Shown piece by piece: positions 36,182-45,310 of a stretch of 64,000 nucleotides of DNA (the stretch's first letter is position 1; each line of letters starts with the position of its first letter). The translations under genes and the position numbers were made by a program. Origin of the DNA: Helicobacter canis (GTDB lineage: Bacteria > Campylobacterota > Campylobacteria > Campylobacterales > Helicobacteraceae). The notes beneath the pieces are model-generated. The model saw only the letters and a list, made by a program, of their open reading frames with translations. It ran no database searches and had not been told where the DNA came from. The stretch is taken from contig NZ_VXKE01000021.1 in NCBI RefSeq assembly GCF_008693005.1, positions 124,001-188,000 on the forward strand, given 5' to 3'.

Positions 36182-37279
36182 CTAGTCGATTTTGGGGTAG
36201 CTGCCTAGCCATTTGATCTGCTCGCCCCATTCATCAAAGATTTGGGCGATATGCTTATCTTCCCTATGTCCTACAAAATCCACATAAAACCCAGAGTCAA
36301 AGCTGTTTTTGCTGCGGATAGGGCGGGAGTCGATCTTGGTTAGGTTGATATTAGCGCGTGAGAAGCTCTCCAAAAAGCGCAGCAGTGTGCCGGCTTTCTC
36401 AAAGCCCTGAAGCCTTGCGAAAATGGAGGTTTTATCATTGCCGCTTGGGGGGTTGTGAAAATCGCTTAAGATGACAAAGCGCGTTTTGTTGCCTTGAGAG
36501 TCTTGGATATGGGAAAACATTAGCGGTAGGTGGTAGAGCTTGGCGGCAATGTGTGAGCAAATCGCCGCGCTCTTTGGGTCCTGCGTGGCTAGCTGGGCGG
36601 CTTTGGCGGTGGATTCTACCGGGATTTGCTGGGTGTTTAGGAGATTGTGCGCTTGTAAGAATTGCGCGCACTGCCCAAAGGCTATATCCTTGCTATAAAT
36701 GCGCTCAATCTGGGATAAATGCTCGCACTGGGAAGCGAAGCTTAGGTGGATTGGCACAATGATTTCTGCGATGATTTTCACGCTAGAGCTAGCAAGATTG
36801 TCGATACACTCGCCTACTATGCCATTGGTGTTGTTCTCAATGGGGACTACACCATAGCGCGCTTGCTTGGATTCTAGCGCGCTAAAGATCGCGCTAATGG
36901 TGTTGATGGGTAGATACTCACTCATCGCGCCAAAGCGCGATTCTGCGGCTTGGTGAGTGTAGCTACCTATGGGACCTAGATAGGCGACTTTCTCTGGTAG
37001 CTCAAGGTTGCGCGATATGGCAAAGATCTCTTGATAGATTGCTTCTATGGCGTCTTTGCTTAGGTGCTTTGCAGGCAGAGAGCTTAGGCGAGCGATGATC
37101 GCTAGCTCACGCTCTGGGCGATAAATGCTGGCATTGCTTTTCAGCTTTGCTGCGCCAATTTGGGCGACAATCTCTAGCCTAGAATCTAGCAGGGCTAGCA
37201 GCTGCTCATCAATGCTATCAATCTGTTTCCGTAAGCGCGCTATTAAGGCTTCATCAGGCATTGTATCAGGGCGTGGCAT
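36182..37279 (-). CDS. pheA: Bifunctional chorismate mutase/prephenate dehydratase
   Basis: At 365 residues it has an AroQ-type chorismate mutase (LRKQIDSIDEQLLALLDSRL), a prephenate dehydratase domain (VAYLGPIGSYTHQAAESRFG, ARYGVVPIENNTNGIV, GNKTRFVIL) and a C-terminal ACT domain with ESFSRANINLTKIDSRP for phenylalanine feedback. It converts chorismate to phenylpyruvate. The ATG at 37279 follows AAGGAG. It lies in a same-strand run from yebC down to the aminotransferase. Confidence 0.95.
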   Translation of the reverse strand: MPRPDTMPDEALIARLRKQIDSIDEQLLALLDSRLEIVAQIGAAKLKSNASIYRPERELAIIARLSSLPAKHLSKDAIEAIYQEIFAISRNLELPEKVAYLGPIGSYTHQAAESRFGAMSEYLPINTISAIFSALESKQARYGVVPIENNTNGIVGECIDNLASSSVKIIAEIIVPIHLSFASQCEHLSQIERIYSKDIAFGQCAQFLQAHNLLNTQQIPVESTAKAAQLATQDPKSAAICSHIAAKLYHLPLMFSHIQDSQGNKTRFVILSDFHNPPSGNDKTSIFARLQGFEKAGTLLRFLESFSRANINLTKIDSRPIRSKNSFDSGFYVDFVGHREDKHIAQIFDEWGEQIKWLGSYPKID

Positions 37280-37306
37280 AGGTCTCCTTGAGTGGCTCGC
37301 TAGAAT

Positions 37307-38020
37307 CTAGGCTAGGTTTGTATAAACAGCTTGCACATCATCGTCTTCTTCAATCCTATCAAGCAGCTTCTCTAGCTCTTCTATCTGCTCTTCAGCTAGG
37401 GTTATGGGGCTTGTGGGGATTCTGGCGAGCTTGGCACTTGTGGGCGTGATCTGCAAGGATTCTAGCCCTTCACTTAAAGCTCCAAAGTCTGTATAGCTCC
37501 CATAGGCGATTAAGCTGCCATCTTCCAAAGACTCTAGCTCTTCTAGCCCATAGTCGATGAGTGCTAGCTCTAGCTCATCTAGGGGCATAGATTCTGGCTT
37601 GCTAAATTCAAACACACTTTTTCTAGCAAACATAAACTCCAAGCTGCCATTTGGCACGATAGAAGCACCGGGGCTTTTGTTGAAGTAGCTTTTTAGGTTG
37701 GCTATGGTGCGGGTGGGGTTATCGGTGGTGCATTCAATGAAGATTAGCACGCCATTTGCTGCTTTGCCCTCATAGCTTAGCTCGCTAAATGCGCCATCTT
37801 TCCCGCTAGCGCGTTTAATGGCGGCATCGATATTGTCCTTTGGCATATTTTGGGCTTTAGCAGTGGCGATTGCTGTGCGAAGCTTGGCGTTCATCGCTGG
37901 ATCTGCGCCGCCCTCTTTGGCAGCAGCAGTGATGGCTTTCGCCAGCTTGGGGAAGACCTTGCTCATCTTGTCCCATCGCTTCTCTTTGGCGGCTCGGCGG
38001 TATTCAAACGCTCTTCCCAT
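37307..38020 (-). CDS. yebC: YebC/PmpR-family regulator/translation factor
   Basis: The 237-residue protein starts [21 protein letters not shown] and keeps the family blocks [36 protein letters not shown] and [19 protein letters not shown]. YebC-type proteins have been described both as transcriptional regulators and as factors that relieve ribosome stalling at proline runs. The length is normal and the start is unambiguous. Confidence 0.94.
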   Translation of the reverse strand: MGRAFEYRRAAKEKRWDKMSKVFPKLAKAITAAAKEGGADPAMNAKLRTAIATAKAQNMPKDNIDAAIKRASGKDGAFSELSYEGKAANGVLIFIECTTDNPTRTIANLKSYFNKSPGASIVPNGSLEFMFARKSVFEFSKPESMPLDELELALIDYGLEELESLEDGSLIAYGSYTDFGALSEGLESLQITPTSAKLARIPTSPITLAEEQIEELEKLLDRIEEDDDVQAVYTNLA

Positions 38021-38091
38021 ATCTATCCTTTAGCACAAATGTAAAGTGCGATTATAGAGTATCAAGGCTTAAGGTAGAATCTAACTAGAAT

Positions 38092-39060
38092 CTAGGAGAT
38101 TTCTTGCACTCTTTGCACATAGCTTTGGGTCTGTGCTTGGATAAACTCTCTTAAGTCCTTAGGCTCTAGCACCACCACATTTGGTATCCACATAAGCACT
38201 AGAGGTGCGATCTCCATAGCACTTGTGATGTGGAGTGTAATATCTAGGCTGCCATCAGTGTTTTCATCTAGGTGCTGATTGGGGGAGATTTTCTTGCGTT
38301 TAAAATACTTTGCGATTTTAGGATCTATCCATAGTCGCACCATAAAGGGCTTTGCCCCTGGGGAAAACCACGCATTCAGCGCATTATCTAGCCGCCCTAA
38401 GAGCTCTTGGCTTACTTTTTCTCCCTGTCTTATCTCACAGATATTTGTAATGCTATTGAGATAAAACTTCTTTATCACGCTAGATTCTAGCCCTAGCAAA
38501 TACCACTCACCACTAAAGTTTAGAATCTTTAGTGGCAAAACTTCGCGCTGTGTGTTGCGCGCTCTGCTATGGGGGCTTTTGCTTAGGATATTTGGCTCTT
38601 TTAAAAACTCAAAGCTAATGACTTTATGCTCTTTAATAGCCTTTTGCAAGCGCGCGATAGACTCTGGCTCTAGGGCTATCTCCTCTAAATTTGAGCGGGT
38701 GAAAAACGGCTCTGCATTGTGCGCGCTGGTGGATTCTAGGGAGTTTAGGAGGGAGAGCATTTGGGATTTTATCTCGCCATTCATACTATATGCAAAGCTT
38801 CTTAGCAGGGCTAGAGCGATAAATGAGTCTGCTTGGCTTATGCTCTTTGGGAGCTTACTGCCTAGGAAGTAGATAGTGTCTCGCTCATAGCTAAAATCCG
38901 CGCCCATCATCTCCACATCTCTGCGCAAAGTCCTAAGGCTTACGCCAAACTCTTGCGCTAAGCTCTTGGCACAGAGTGAACCATCGCTTTTGGGGTGGTA
39001 GAGTAGGGTTAGGATTTTAGTAAGTCGCGCGAGTCGCTGGGTATAGTCGTGCCTAGGCAT
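38092..39060 (-). CDS. WYL-domain transcriptional regulator
   Basis: The frame opens at 39159, but AAAGGAG directly before the ATG at 39060 (MPRHDYTQRL) marks the start, giving 322 residues. An N-terminal winged helix-turn-helix (AKSLAQEFGVSLRTLRRDVE) is followed by a WYL domain with the name-giving residues in FSGEWYLLGLES and a C-terminal WCX-like extension. WYL proteins such as BrxR and CapW repress phage-defence operons and sense nucleic-acid ligands. It is divergent from the GmrSD-like gene. A palindrome between them (39141-39160) overlaps its own -35 and recurs at five more promoters downstream, so it is the obvious candidate regulator of the region. Confidence 0.88.
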   Translation of the reverse strand: MPRHDYTQRLARLTKILTLLYHPKSDGSLCAKSLAQEFGVSLRTLRRDVEMMGADFSYERDTIYFLGSKLPKSISQADSFIALALLRSFAYSMNGEIKSQMLSLLNSLESTSAHNAEPFFTRSNLEEIALEPESIARLQKAIKEHKVISFEFLKEPNILSKSPHSRARNTQREVLPLKILNFSGEWYLLGLESSVIKKFYLNSITNICEIRQGEKVSQELLGRLDNALNAWFSPGAKPFMVRLWIDPKIAKYFKRKKISPNQHLDENTDGSLDITLHITSAMEIAPLVLMWIPNVVVLEPKDLREFIQAQTQSYVQRVQEIS

Positions 39061-39117
39061 AATGCTCCTTTTAGAATCTAAACTTTTGCAATGGATTCTA
39101 GGATTTATAAAGGGGGC

Positions 39118-39146
39118 ATTGTAGGGCAAATTTCTAAATCTTTGAC
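39118..39146 (-). promoter_or_regulatory. Promoter of the WYL regulator
   Basis: On the minus strand GTCAAA (39146-39141) and TACAAT (39123-39118) are separated by 17 bp. The -35 lies inside the palindrome at 39141-39160, which suggests autoregulation. Confidence 0.55.
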
Positions 39147-39160
39147 ATAACGCTGTCAAA
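39141..39160 (+). promoter_or_regulatory. WYL-regulon palindrome, copy 1
   Basis: TTTGACATAACGCTGTCAAA: 7-bp inverted half-sites with a 6-bp spacer. A -10 element TATAAC follows at 39170-39175 after 9 bp, preceded by TGC. It lies between the WYL gene and the GmrSD-like gene. Confidence 0.8.
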
Positions 39161-39239
39161 GCTGCGTGCTATAACTTCGCCCTAGAATCTAGCTTTGCAG
39201 TGGTCTGGTGTAGGGGGCTTGGGCTGCATTGTCCTTGCG

Positions 39240-39255
39240 TTTTTTTTTTTTTTTT
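39240..39255 (+). repeat. Homopolymer tract T16
   Basis: Sixteen T lie 42 nt upstream of the GmrSD-like start codon and downstream of promoter copy 1. It could alter expression by length change or act as a transcription pause or terminator remnant; no stem precedes it. Confidence 0.8.
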
Positions 39256-39297
39256 CATTAGAATCCCTGCGCAAATTAAATCTAAAAGGAGCGAGAA

Positions 39298-41031
39298 ATG
39301 GCACAAGAATCCGTGGAAAAAGTTTTTAGCAACAATAAGCGTTTTTCTATCCCTAAATATCAAAGAGACTATGCGTGGAAGAAGAAAAACTTAGATGAAT
39401 TGTGGGGGGATTTAGAAGAAGCAAAAAATGCAAGCAGTGATAGTATGGGACATTTTCTAGGCACTATCGTTGTAGCAAAAGAGCCAAATAGTGATGTCTA
39501 TCATATCATTGATGGGCAGCAAAGAAGCACGACAATCTTTATGCTCCGCTATGCGCTTAACGCTAAAACAAAAGATCCTGCTTGGAATATGAATATTTTT
39601 CGTGATGAAAATAGAGAGCTTAGATTGCAAGTTATCCCTACTAATCAGGAGTTTTTCAAAGAACTGCTTGCACAAGCAGATAACAATAAGCGCGATACAA
39701 GCCTGAAAGATAGGATTGAGACAGATGGGCAAAAGCGATTGTATGAAGTCTTTGAAGCGATTTGGGATCGCGTGCGTGAGCTAGAATCCACTCAAGCTAA
39801 AGAGTATCTCTCTGTGCTAGATAAAATGGTGCTTATGTGGCTAGAGGAGGCAGACTCTGGGCGTGCTATACGCACATTTCAAAGTGTCAATGATAGGGGC
39901 GTGCCACTTCTTTTGCTAGATAAGTTAAAAGCCTTGCTTATTTTGTATTCAAACAAATATAGCAATGATAATGGCACACTTGATAATAAAATCAATGAAC
40001 GATTTGGAGAGATTTTTAAAATCGCTACGAAAATACGGAAGCATAAGCTTAGCTCATCGCTTGGCGATAGGGAGTTTGCCAAGGAAGTAGAAACGCGTGT
40101 TTTTAACTACCATGCTTTGGGACAGAGAGTTGGGCATTATAGATATGGTGCAGATAAGTCGTTTGACGCAATCAAAGTAGTATTAAAATCCAAAACAGAA
40201 AATCCACAAGAGTTATTAGAGTATATTGATACATACTCTAGTGATTTGCTTGAGTTTTTTGAAGCATTTTATCGCGTTATGCAAAGGACAGAGACAAGCG
40301 CAGAAGCCTTTAAGCTTCTCTATGTTTTAAGAATCAATCCTTTGTTTTACTCATCATTAGTGAGACTAGAGATGAATGGGGCTTTAGATGATGAGTGCTT
40401 AAGGCTTTTAGCACAGGCGGAAGTGTTTTTCTATGGCTGTGGTTCAAGTAATGATTCAACGGCATATAAGCTTTGTGAAGCTACTAGCGATAAAGATAGC
40501 TTTAAAAACAGAGTGATACAAGATTGCAAAGATTGTTATAAGAGTGATTCTAGTATCAGTGATGTGCTTAGAGATATAGCAAGAGATGGTTATAGCTGGG
40601 GGAAATATTTTCGCTATTTATTTTTCACTTATCGCTGTGATGATATGGACGCTAGGGCTTTTAATGACCTGCTTGAAGAAGATGATAATGGGGATAGCAA
40701 CAAAACAATGCAGCCATACGATATAGAGCATATTGTCCCACTTAATGCGATTGAGAATGGCTCGTTACGCCAATATGGCTTTGACACTGCTGATGACTTT
40801 GGTGGCATAAAAGATAGTTTTGGGAATTTGCTTGTTTTAGAGAGTAAGCTTAATAGAAAAATACGAGATGGCGGGGCGCAAATTAAAAAAGAAGCTTATA
40901 AAGATTCTAAAATAGATTACAACAGAAAGTTTGCAAATACACTTGAATCTTTTGGCAAAAAACACATAATAGAAGAGAATGAAAAATTCACGCAATGGGC
41001 TAGAGAGTTTTTCAAAGATTTTTTATGCTAA
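39298..41031 (+). CDS. GmrSD-like DUF262/DUF1524 protein
   Basis: The 577-residue protein joins an N-terminal DUF262 domain (SIPKYQRDYAWKKKNLDELW, then HIIDGQQRSTTIFML) to a C-terminal DUF1524 HNH-type nuclease domain (PYDIEHIVPLNA, FGNLLVLESKLNRKIRD). GmrSD enzymes are NTP-dependent type IV restriction systems that cut modified phage DNA; BrxU is a further example. All core residues appear intact. The ATG at 39298 follows AAAGGAG. It is the first plus-strand gene of the WYL regulon and is divergent from the regulator. Many DUF262 proteins have no tested function, so a defence role is inferred. Confidence 0.85.
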   Translation: MAQESVEKVFSNNKRFSIPKYQRDYAWKKKNLDELWGDLEEAKNASSDSMGHFLGTIVVAKEPNSDVYHIIDGQQRSTTIFMLRYALNAKTKDPAWNMNIFRDENRELRLQVIPTNQEFFKELLAQADNNKRDTSLKDRIETDGQKRLYEVFEAIWDRVRELESTQAKEYLSVLDKMVLMWLEEADSGRAIRTFQSVNDRGVPLLLLDKLKALLILYSNKYSNDNGTLDNKINERFGEIFKIATKIRKHKLSSSLGDREFAKEVETRVFNYHALGQRVGHYRYGADKSFDAIKVVLKSKTENPQELLEYIDTYSSDLLEFFEAFYRVMQRTETSAEAFKLLYVLRINPLFYSSLVRLEMNGALDDECLRLLAQAEVFFYGCGSSNDSTAYKLCEATSDKDSFKNRVIQDCKDCYKSDSSISDVLRDIARDGYSWGKYFRYLFFTYRCDDMDARAFNDLLEEDDNGDSNKTMQPYDIEHIVPLNAIENGSLRQYGFDTADDFGGIKDSFGNLLVLESKLNRKIRDGGAQIKKEAYKDSKIDYNRKFANTLESFGKKHIIEENEKFTQWAREFFKDFLC

Positions 41032-41143
41032 ATGCTAGGCTCTCTTAAGGCGGTTTAAGAGAGCCTTTGCTGCTTATATATCCGCGCAGATTCTGCTCAA
41101 AATATCTCCATAAATTTACACAACTTTCTATAAATTACACTCC

Positions 41144-41163
41144 TTTGTCATAACGCTGTCAAA
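41144..41163 (+). promoter_or_regulatory. WYL-regulon palindrome, copy 2
   Basis: TTTGTCATAACGCTGTCAAA, one change from copy 1 in the left half-site. The -10-like TACGCT (41173-41178) follows after 9 bp with TGC before it. It serves the DUF2779 gene. Confidence 0.75.
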
Positions 41164-41210
41164 GATTTATGCTACGCTTATGTGATGTAACTCCCTATAA
41201 AAGGACAGCT

Positions 41211-42692
41211 ATGAATCTCTCAAAATCTCGCTTTATCAAAGGTATGCAGTGTCAAAAGCTGCTATGGCTTCTAGCTCATAAAAAGGACGCCATAAGCCCG
41301 CCAAGCAAGGAGCAGGAGCAGATTTTTAGCATAGGCAATGAAGTCGGGGAGCTTGCCTGTGAGCTATTCCCCAATGGAGCTAGAATCCACTTTTGTGATG
41401 GCATAAGCCATAACGCTAAACGCACAAAGGAGCTGCTAGATTCTGGTGTTAGTGTGATATATGAAGCGACTTTTATATATGAAGGCATTGTTGTGATGGT
41501 AGATATTTTGCAAAACACACCACAAGGGCTTATCATCAATGAAGTGAAAAGCTCTACAAGTGTAAAGGAAGTATATATCTATGATTTAAGCGTGCAGCAC
41601 TATGTCATTACACATTGTGGATATAGTATAAAGGGGGCGAATCTTATCCATTTAAATACAGACTATAAAAGGGGTGAATCGCTTGAGCTAACAGAGCTAT
41701 TTTCTATCGTGCCTTGCTTAGAATCTGTGCAAGAGTTTGTGCCAAAGATTCCAGCAATTTTGCAAGAGTTTGCTAGCACTTTAGAGCAGACAAATGAGCC
41801 TAGCATTGATATAGGGCTGCATTGTGATGATCCCTACTCCTGCGAAGCAAAGCCATATTGCTGGGAGGCTCAAAGGGGCATAAAGGGGGAAGATTCTATT
41901 TTCAATCTTGCTTGGCTTAAGAGCGATAAAAAGCTAGAGCTATACAGGCAAGGGGTATTACGCTTTAATGATATAAAAGATATGGATAGCTTAAGCTACA
42001 AGCAGATTCTACAAGTAGAATGCTTTCAACAACAATCTGTGCATATACAAAAGGATAAAATCAAGGAGTTTTTAGGGAGTTTATCCTACCCCATTTATCA
42101 CTTAGACTTTGAGACATTTCAGCTCGCTGTGCCTAGATTTGTAGGCACTTGTGCGTATGAGCAAATCCCCTTTCAATTTTCACTCCATATTCAACATAAA
42201 TACGGCAAGCTAGAGCATAAAGAGTTTTTAGCAAAAAGTGGCATTGACCCTAGAGTTGAACTCATCAAAACCCTGCTAGATTCTATCCCGCAAAATGCCT
42301 TTATCCTAGCGTATAATGCGAGCTTTGAAAAAGGTGTGATTACAAGACTTGCTACAAGTTTTCCGCAGTATGAAAAAGAGCTTTTACATATCGCTTCACA
42401 GATTGAAGATTTAATGACACCATTTGGCTCTAGGCATTATTATCACTATAAACAAAATGGTAGCCACTCTATCAAAGTCGTTTTGCCAGCCCTTGTGCCA
42501 CAAATGGAATCTGCTTATAAAGAGCTAAATCTCGTGCATAATGGCGGAGAAGCAATGGAGTGCTTTGCCGCGCTAGAATCTATGCCAAAAGAGACACAAG
42601 AAGAATATCGCAAAGCCCTTTTAGCATATTGCAAACTTGATACACTTGCTATGGTGGAGATTATAAAGGCGTTGGAAAAGTTAGTGGGCTAA
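41211..42692 (+). CDS. DUF2779 protein (Cas4-like plus DEDD exonuclease-like)
   Basis: The frame opens at 41169, but the ATG at 41211 behind AAAGGAC gives the family start NLSKSRFIKGMQCQKLLWLL and a 493-residue protein. The N-terminal half resembles Cas4-type PD-(D/E)XK nucleases (GLIINEVKSSTSVKE) with cysteines around CDDPYSCEAKPYCW that could bind an Fe-S cluster. The C-terminal half begins YHLDFETFQ and includes AYNASFEKGVI and a late YCKLDTLAM, the DEDD exonuclease residues. Function in the cell is not established; a nuclease role next to other defence-like genes is inference. Confidence 0.82.
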   Translation: MNLSKSRFIKGMQCQKLLWLLAHKKDAISPPSKEQEQIFSIGNEVGELACELFPNGARIHFCDGISHNAKRTKELLDSGVSVIYEATFIYEGIVVMVDILQNTPQGLIINEVKSSTSVKEVYIYDLSVQHYVITHCGYSIKGANLIHLNTDYKRGESLELTELFSIVPCLESVQEFVPKIPAILQEFASTLEQTNEPSIDIGLHCDDPYSCEAKPYCWEAQRGIKGEDSIFNLAWLKSDKKLELYRQGVLRFNDIKDMDSLSYKQILQVECFQQQSVHIQKDKIKEFLGSLSYPIYHLDFETFQLAVPRFVGTCAYEQIPFQFSLHIQHKYGKLEHKEFLAKSGIDPRVELIKTLLDSIPQNAFILAYNASFEKGVITRLATSFPQYEKELLHIASQIEDLMTPFGSRHYYHYKQNGSHSIKVVLPALVPQMESAYKELNLVHNGGEAMECFAALESMPKETQEEYRKALLAYCKLDTLAMVEIIKALEKLVG

Positions 42693-42782
42693 GGGCTTTA
42701 AAGCAAAGAGGTTTTATCTCTTTTGATTTGGGCTTTATGTAATGGTATGCTATCATTCTAATTTTACAATGAAAGGAACACT

Positions 42783-43361
42783 ATGAGTAAGAAAATCTAC
42801 AAACCACAAACTAGAAGAGAGCTAAAACATTTTGTCAATAATGAGAGTATCCATTTGGGTGATATTGATACAAGTGCTATTGATAGTATGTCTTTTTTGT
42901 TTTTCGATTCTACACGCAAGGATTTTAGCGGGATAGAATCGTGGGATGTGAGTAATGTAACTGGTATGTCTATGATGTTTTATGGAGCAAAATTTTTTAA
43001 CGCTGACATCAGCAAATGGAATGTTAGCAAGGTAACTTATATGGATTATATGTTTAAGAATGCAGAGAGTTTTAATCAACCTTTAAATTCTTGGGATGTC
43101 AGTCAAGTAACTAGTATGCTTTATATGTTTGCGGAGGCAAAGAGTTTTAATCAACCACTAGATTCTTGGGATACAAGCAAGGTAACTAATATGGCAGGAA
43201 TGTTTTGTGACGCAACAAGCTTCAACCAGCCGTTAGAATCGTGGGATATAAGCAATGTATTCTACATTGCTTATATGTTGAATGGTGCGGAGAGCTTCGA
43301 TCAGTCGCTAGATTCTTGGAATTTGACTATTAGAGAGCGGAAAATATGTTTTGGGGATTAG
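42783..43361 (+). CDS. DUF285 (BspA-like) repeat protein, cytoplasmic form
   Basis: The 192-residue protein is built of about five 25-residue DUF285 repeats of the type [20 protein letters not shown]. There is no signal peptide, lipobox or membrane segment. The same module, including the lead-in YKP...LGDIDTSAI, forms the C-terminus of the MoxR ATPase at 43571. No operator palindrome precedes it, although a TATGCTATCAT block may be its -10. It may be a stand-alone partner or a recombination reservoir for the ATPase module. The last repeat decays, and the protein ends abruptly at RKICFGD. Confidence 0.75.
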   Translation: MSKKIYKPQTRRELKHFVNNESIHLGDIDTSAIDSMSFLFFDSTRKDFSGIESWDVSNVTGMSMMFYGAKFFNADISKWNVSKVTYMDYMFKNAESFNQPLNSWDVSQVTSMLYMFAEAKSFNQPLDSWDTSKVTNMAGMFCDATSFNQPLESWDISNVFYIAYMLNGAESFDQSLDSWNLTIRERKICFGD

Positions 43362-43505
43362 ATAAAGATAGATGGCAAAGATTCTAAAAGCTTAGAATCT
43401 GCTCTTTCATATTTTGCTTTTGCCAAATGTGGTGCATTAACTCCTACAAAACCCCTGCAAACTTACGCAAAAATTCTCTTGCAATTCTACATACATTTTA
43501 ATCCC

Positions 43506-43525
43506 CTTGACATAACGCTGTCAAA
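43506..43525 (+). promoter_or_regulatory. WYL-regulon palindrome, copy 3
   Basis: CTTGACATAACGCTGTCAAA with TAGAAT (43535-43540) after 9 bp, preceded by TGC. It serves the MoxR-VWA pair. Confidence 0.78.
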
Positions 43526-43570
43526 GCTGCTTGCTAGAATCTCCTACATAGTAAAGATTAAGGAGCGACA

Positions 43571-45307
43571 ATGAGCTATAAACATCGCATAGAATCTATA
43601 GTAAAAAGTTTAAGTCAAGGCGTGTATGAAAAAGATGAGGCATTAAAGCTTGTGCTACTCTCATTTATAAGCGGTAAATCCGCCTTTTTGTATGGACCTC
43701 CGGGCACGGCAAAAAGCCTTGTCGCAAGGCGTGTGGCGTTAGCATTTGATATGAGTGATAGTAAAAAAGTAGATTCTAACACTTTCTTTGCCTACTTAAT
43801 GAACCGCTTCAGCACACCAGAAGAAATCTTTGGTCCAATCGACATAGCAGAGCTGAAACAAAATCGCCTTACACGAAGCATACAGGGCTATCTCCCTACC
43901 GCACATTTTGCGTTTTTAGATGAGATTTGGAAAAGCTCTCCAGCTATCCTAAACACACTTTTAACCATCATCAACGAAAAAATTTACCGCGATGGCAATA
44001 TGGATATAAAAGTCCCATTAAAAGGACTAGTGTGTGCGAGCAATGAGTTCCCCGCACCAAATCAAGGGCTAGAAGCCTTATATGATAGGCTTATTGTGCG
44101 ATTAAAGGTCTTGCCCGTTGAGAAAAAAGCTAGTTTTGAAGCCCTACTGAAAGGCACAGATGAAGCACAGCTTACTATCACAAATCCTATCACACTAAAA
44201 GAGCTGCAAGACATAGCGCAAAAGGCTAAAAATGCCACATTTTCTCAGCAAGCCCTACGAGCACTCCACACCCTAAAAGCTTCTATAAAATCCCACAATA
44301 AATCCTTGCAAACAGACATAGATCAAAATAGTGAGCCCAGCGAGCCAATTTACATCTCTGACAGGCGGTGGGTGGCTATGGCAATGCTTCTAAGGACAGC
44401 GGCAGTTTTAAGCGATAGAGATGAAGTGCTACTTGTAGATATTATGCTTTTAAAGCATTGTTTATGGAGTGATGAGACACAAACTCAAGTGATACAAAAT
44501 CTTCTAGAAAAATCGATGCAAGCTATCTTGCACGATGATCCGCAATATGACATACCAGTCTTGCAAAAATTATATCAAAACCATTATGATAAAAGCATAG
44601 CAGAGCTTTATGACAATTATCAACCAAAGCAAATAGATGAAAAGATAAAAGATCTTTATACTAAAGAGTGCGATAATATCGCCCAAAAAATTGCTGCAAA
44701 GCAAAGCGCAATTCAAGAAGATCTTGATACCGCGCAAAGCAAAATGGCAAACCCATTTTTAACCACTAGGGATTATCAGCCTATATTGCGCAATATTATG
44801 CAGATACAAGATGAGTTAAAGCAGCTTGAAATCGCTCTAGAGCAGCTAAAAACCATTATACAAACCCAGCCTACACCAATTCCACTAAGATACACAAAAA
44901 TAAAGCCAAAATATAAGCCAAAAAGCAAAAAAATGCTAAAAAAACTTGTAGAAGATGAGAGTGTTTATCTAGGTGATATTGACACAAGTGCCATTAAAGA
45001 TATGCGCGAGTTGTTTAAAGACTCAAAGCGCGTGGATTTTAGTGGGATAGAATGTTGGAATGTTAGCAAAGTAACTACTATGAGAAGTATGTTTGAAAAT
45101 GCAAAGCATTTTAATCAGCCAATAGGCGCGTGGAATGTAGAGAGCGTAACAGATATGAGCTATATGTTTGCTAATGCGGTGAAGTTTTACCAAGTGCTTG
45201 ATAATTGGAATGTCTGTAATGTAACTAGTATGCACTATATGTTTTGGGGCGCACATAAAATGGCGCGCCGACCTAAATGGGCTAATGATCAAGCTTTGAT
45301 GGAGTAG
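43571..45307 (+). CDS. ravA: MoxR/RavA-type AAA+ ATPase with C-terminal DUF285 module
   Basis: Residues 1-330 form a MoxR AAA+ ATPase with Walker A YGPPGTAKSLVAR, Walker B AFLDEIWKSSPAILNTLL, and a sensor region VCASNEFPAP; the RavA-like order continues with helical segments. Instead of the usual RavA C-terminus, the last 120 residues are DUF285 repeats (FNQPIGAWNVESVTDMSYMF) preceded by a Lys-rich linker. RavA acts with the VWA protein ViaA, which follows here by 3 nt. In E. coli this pair is tied to Fe-S and respiratory complexes and aminoglycoside sensitivity; MoxR-VWA pairs also occur in defence loci. The DUF285 fusion is unusual. The ATG at 43571 follows AAGGAG. Confidence 0.85.
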   Translation: MSYKHRIESIVKSLSQGVYEKDEALKLVLLSFISGKSAFLYGPPGTAKSLVARRVALAFDMSDSKKVDSNTFFAYLMNRFSTPEEIFGPIDIAELKQNRLTRSIQGYLPTAHFAFLDEIWKSSPAILNTLLTIINEKIYRDGNMDIKVPLKGLVCASNEFPAPNQGLEALYDRLIVRLKVLPVEKKASFEALLKGTDEAQLTITNPITLKELQDIAQKAKNATFSQQALRALHTLKASIKSHNKSLQTDIDQNSEPSEPIYISDRRWVAMAMLLRTAAVLSDRDEVLLVDIMLLKHCLWSDETQTQVIQNLLEKSMQAILHDDPQYDIPVLQKLYQNHYDKSIAELYDNYQPKQIDEKIKDLYTKECDNIAQKIAAKQSAIQEDLDTAQSKMANPFLTTRDYQPILRNIMQIQDELKQLEIALEQLKTIIQTQPTPIPLRYTKIKPKYKPKSKKMLKKLVEDESVYLGDIDTSAIKDMRELFKDSKRVDFSGIECWNVSKVTTMRSMFENAKHFNQPIGAWNVESVTDMSYMFANAVKFYQVLDNWNVCNVTSMHYMFWGAHKMARRPKWANDQALME

Positions 45308-45310
45308 GCT

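Noticed and set aside
39240-39255. T16 tract as an intrinsic terminator
   Set aside because: No stable stem precedes the T run on the plus strand, and no gene ends there.
42783-43361. BspA-like surface protein
   Set aside because: The repeats match, but there is no signal peptide, lipobox or membrane anchor, and the paralogous module is fused to a cytoplasmic ATPase.
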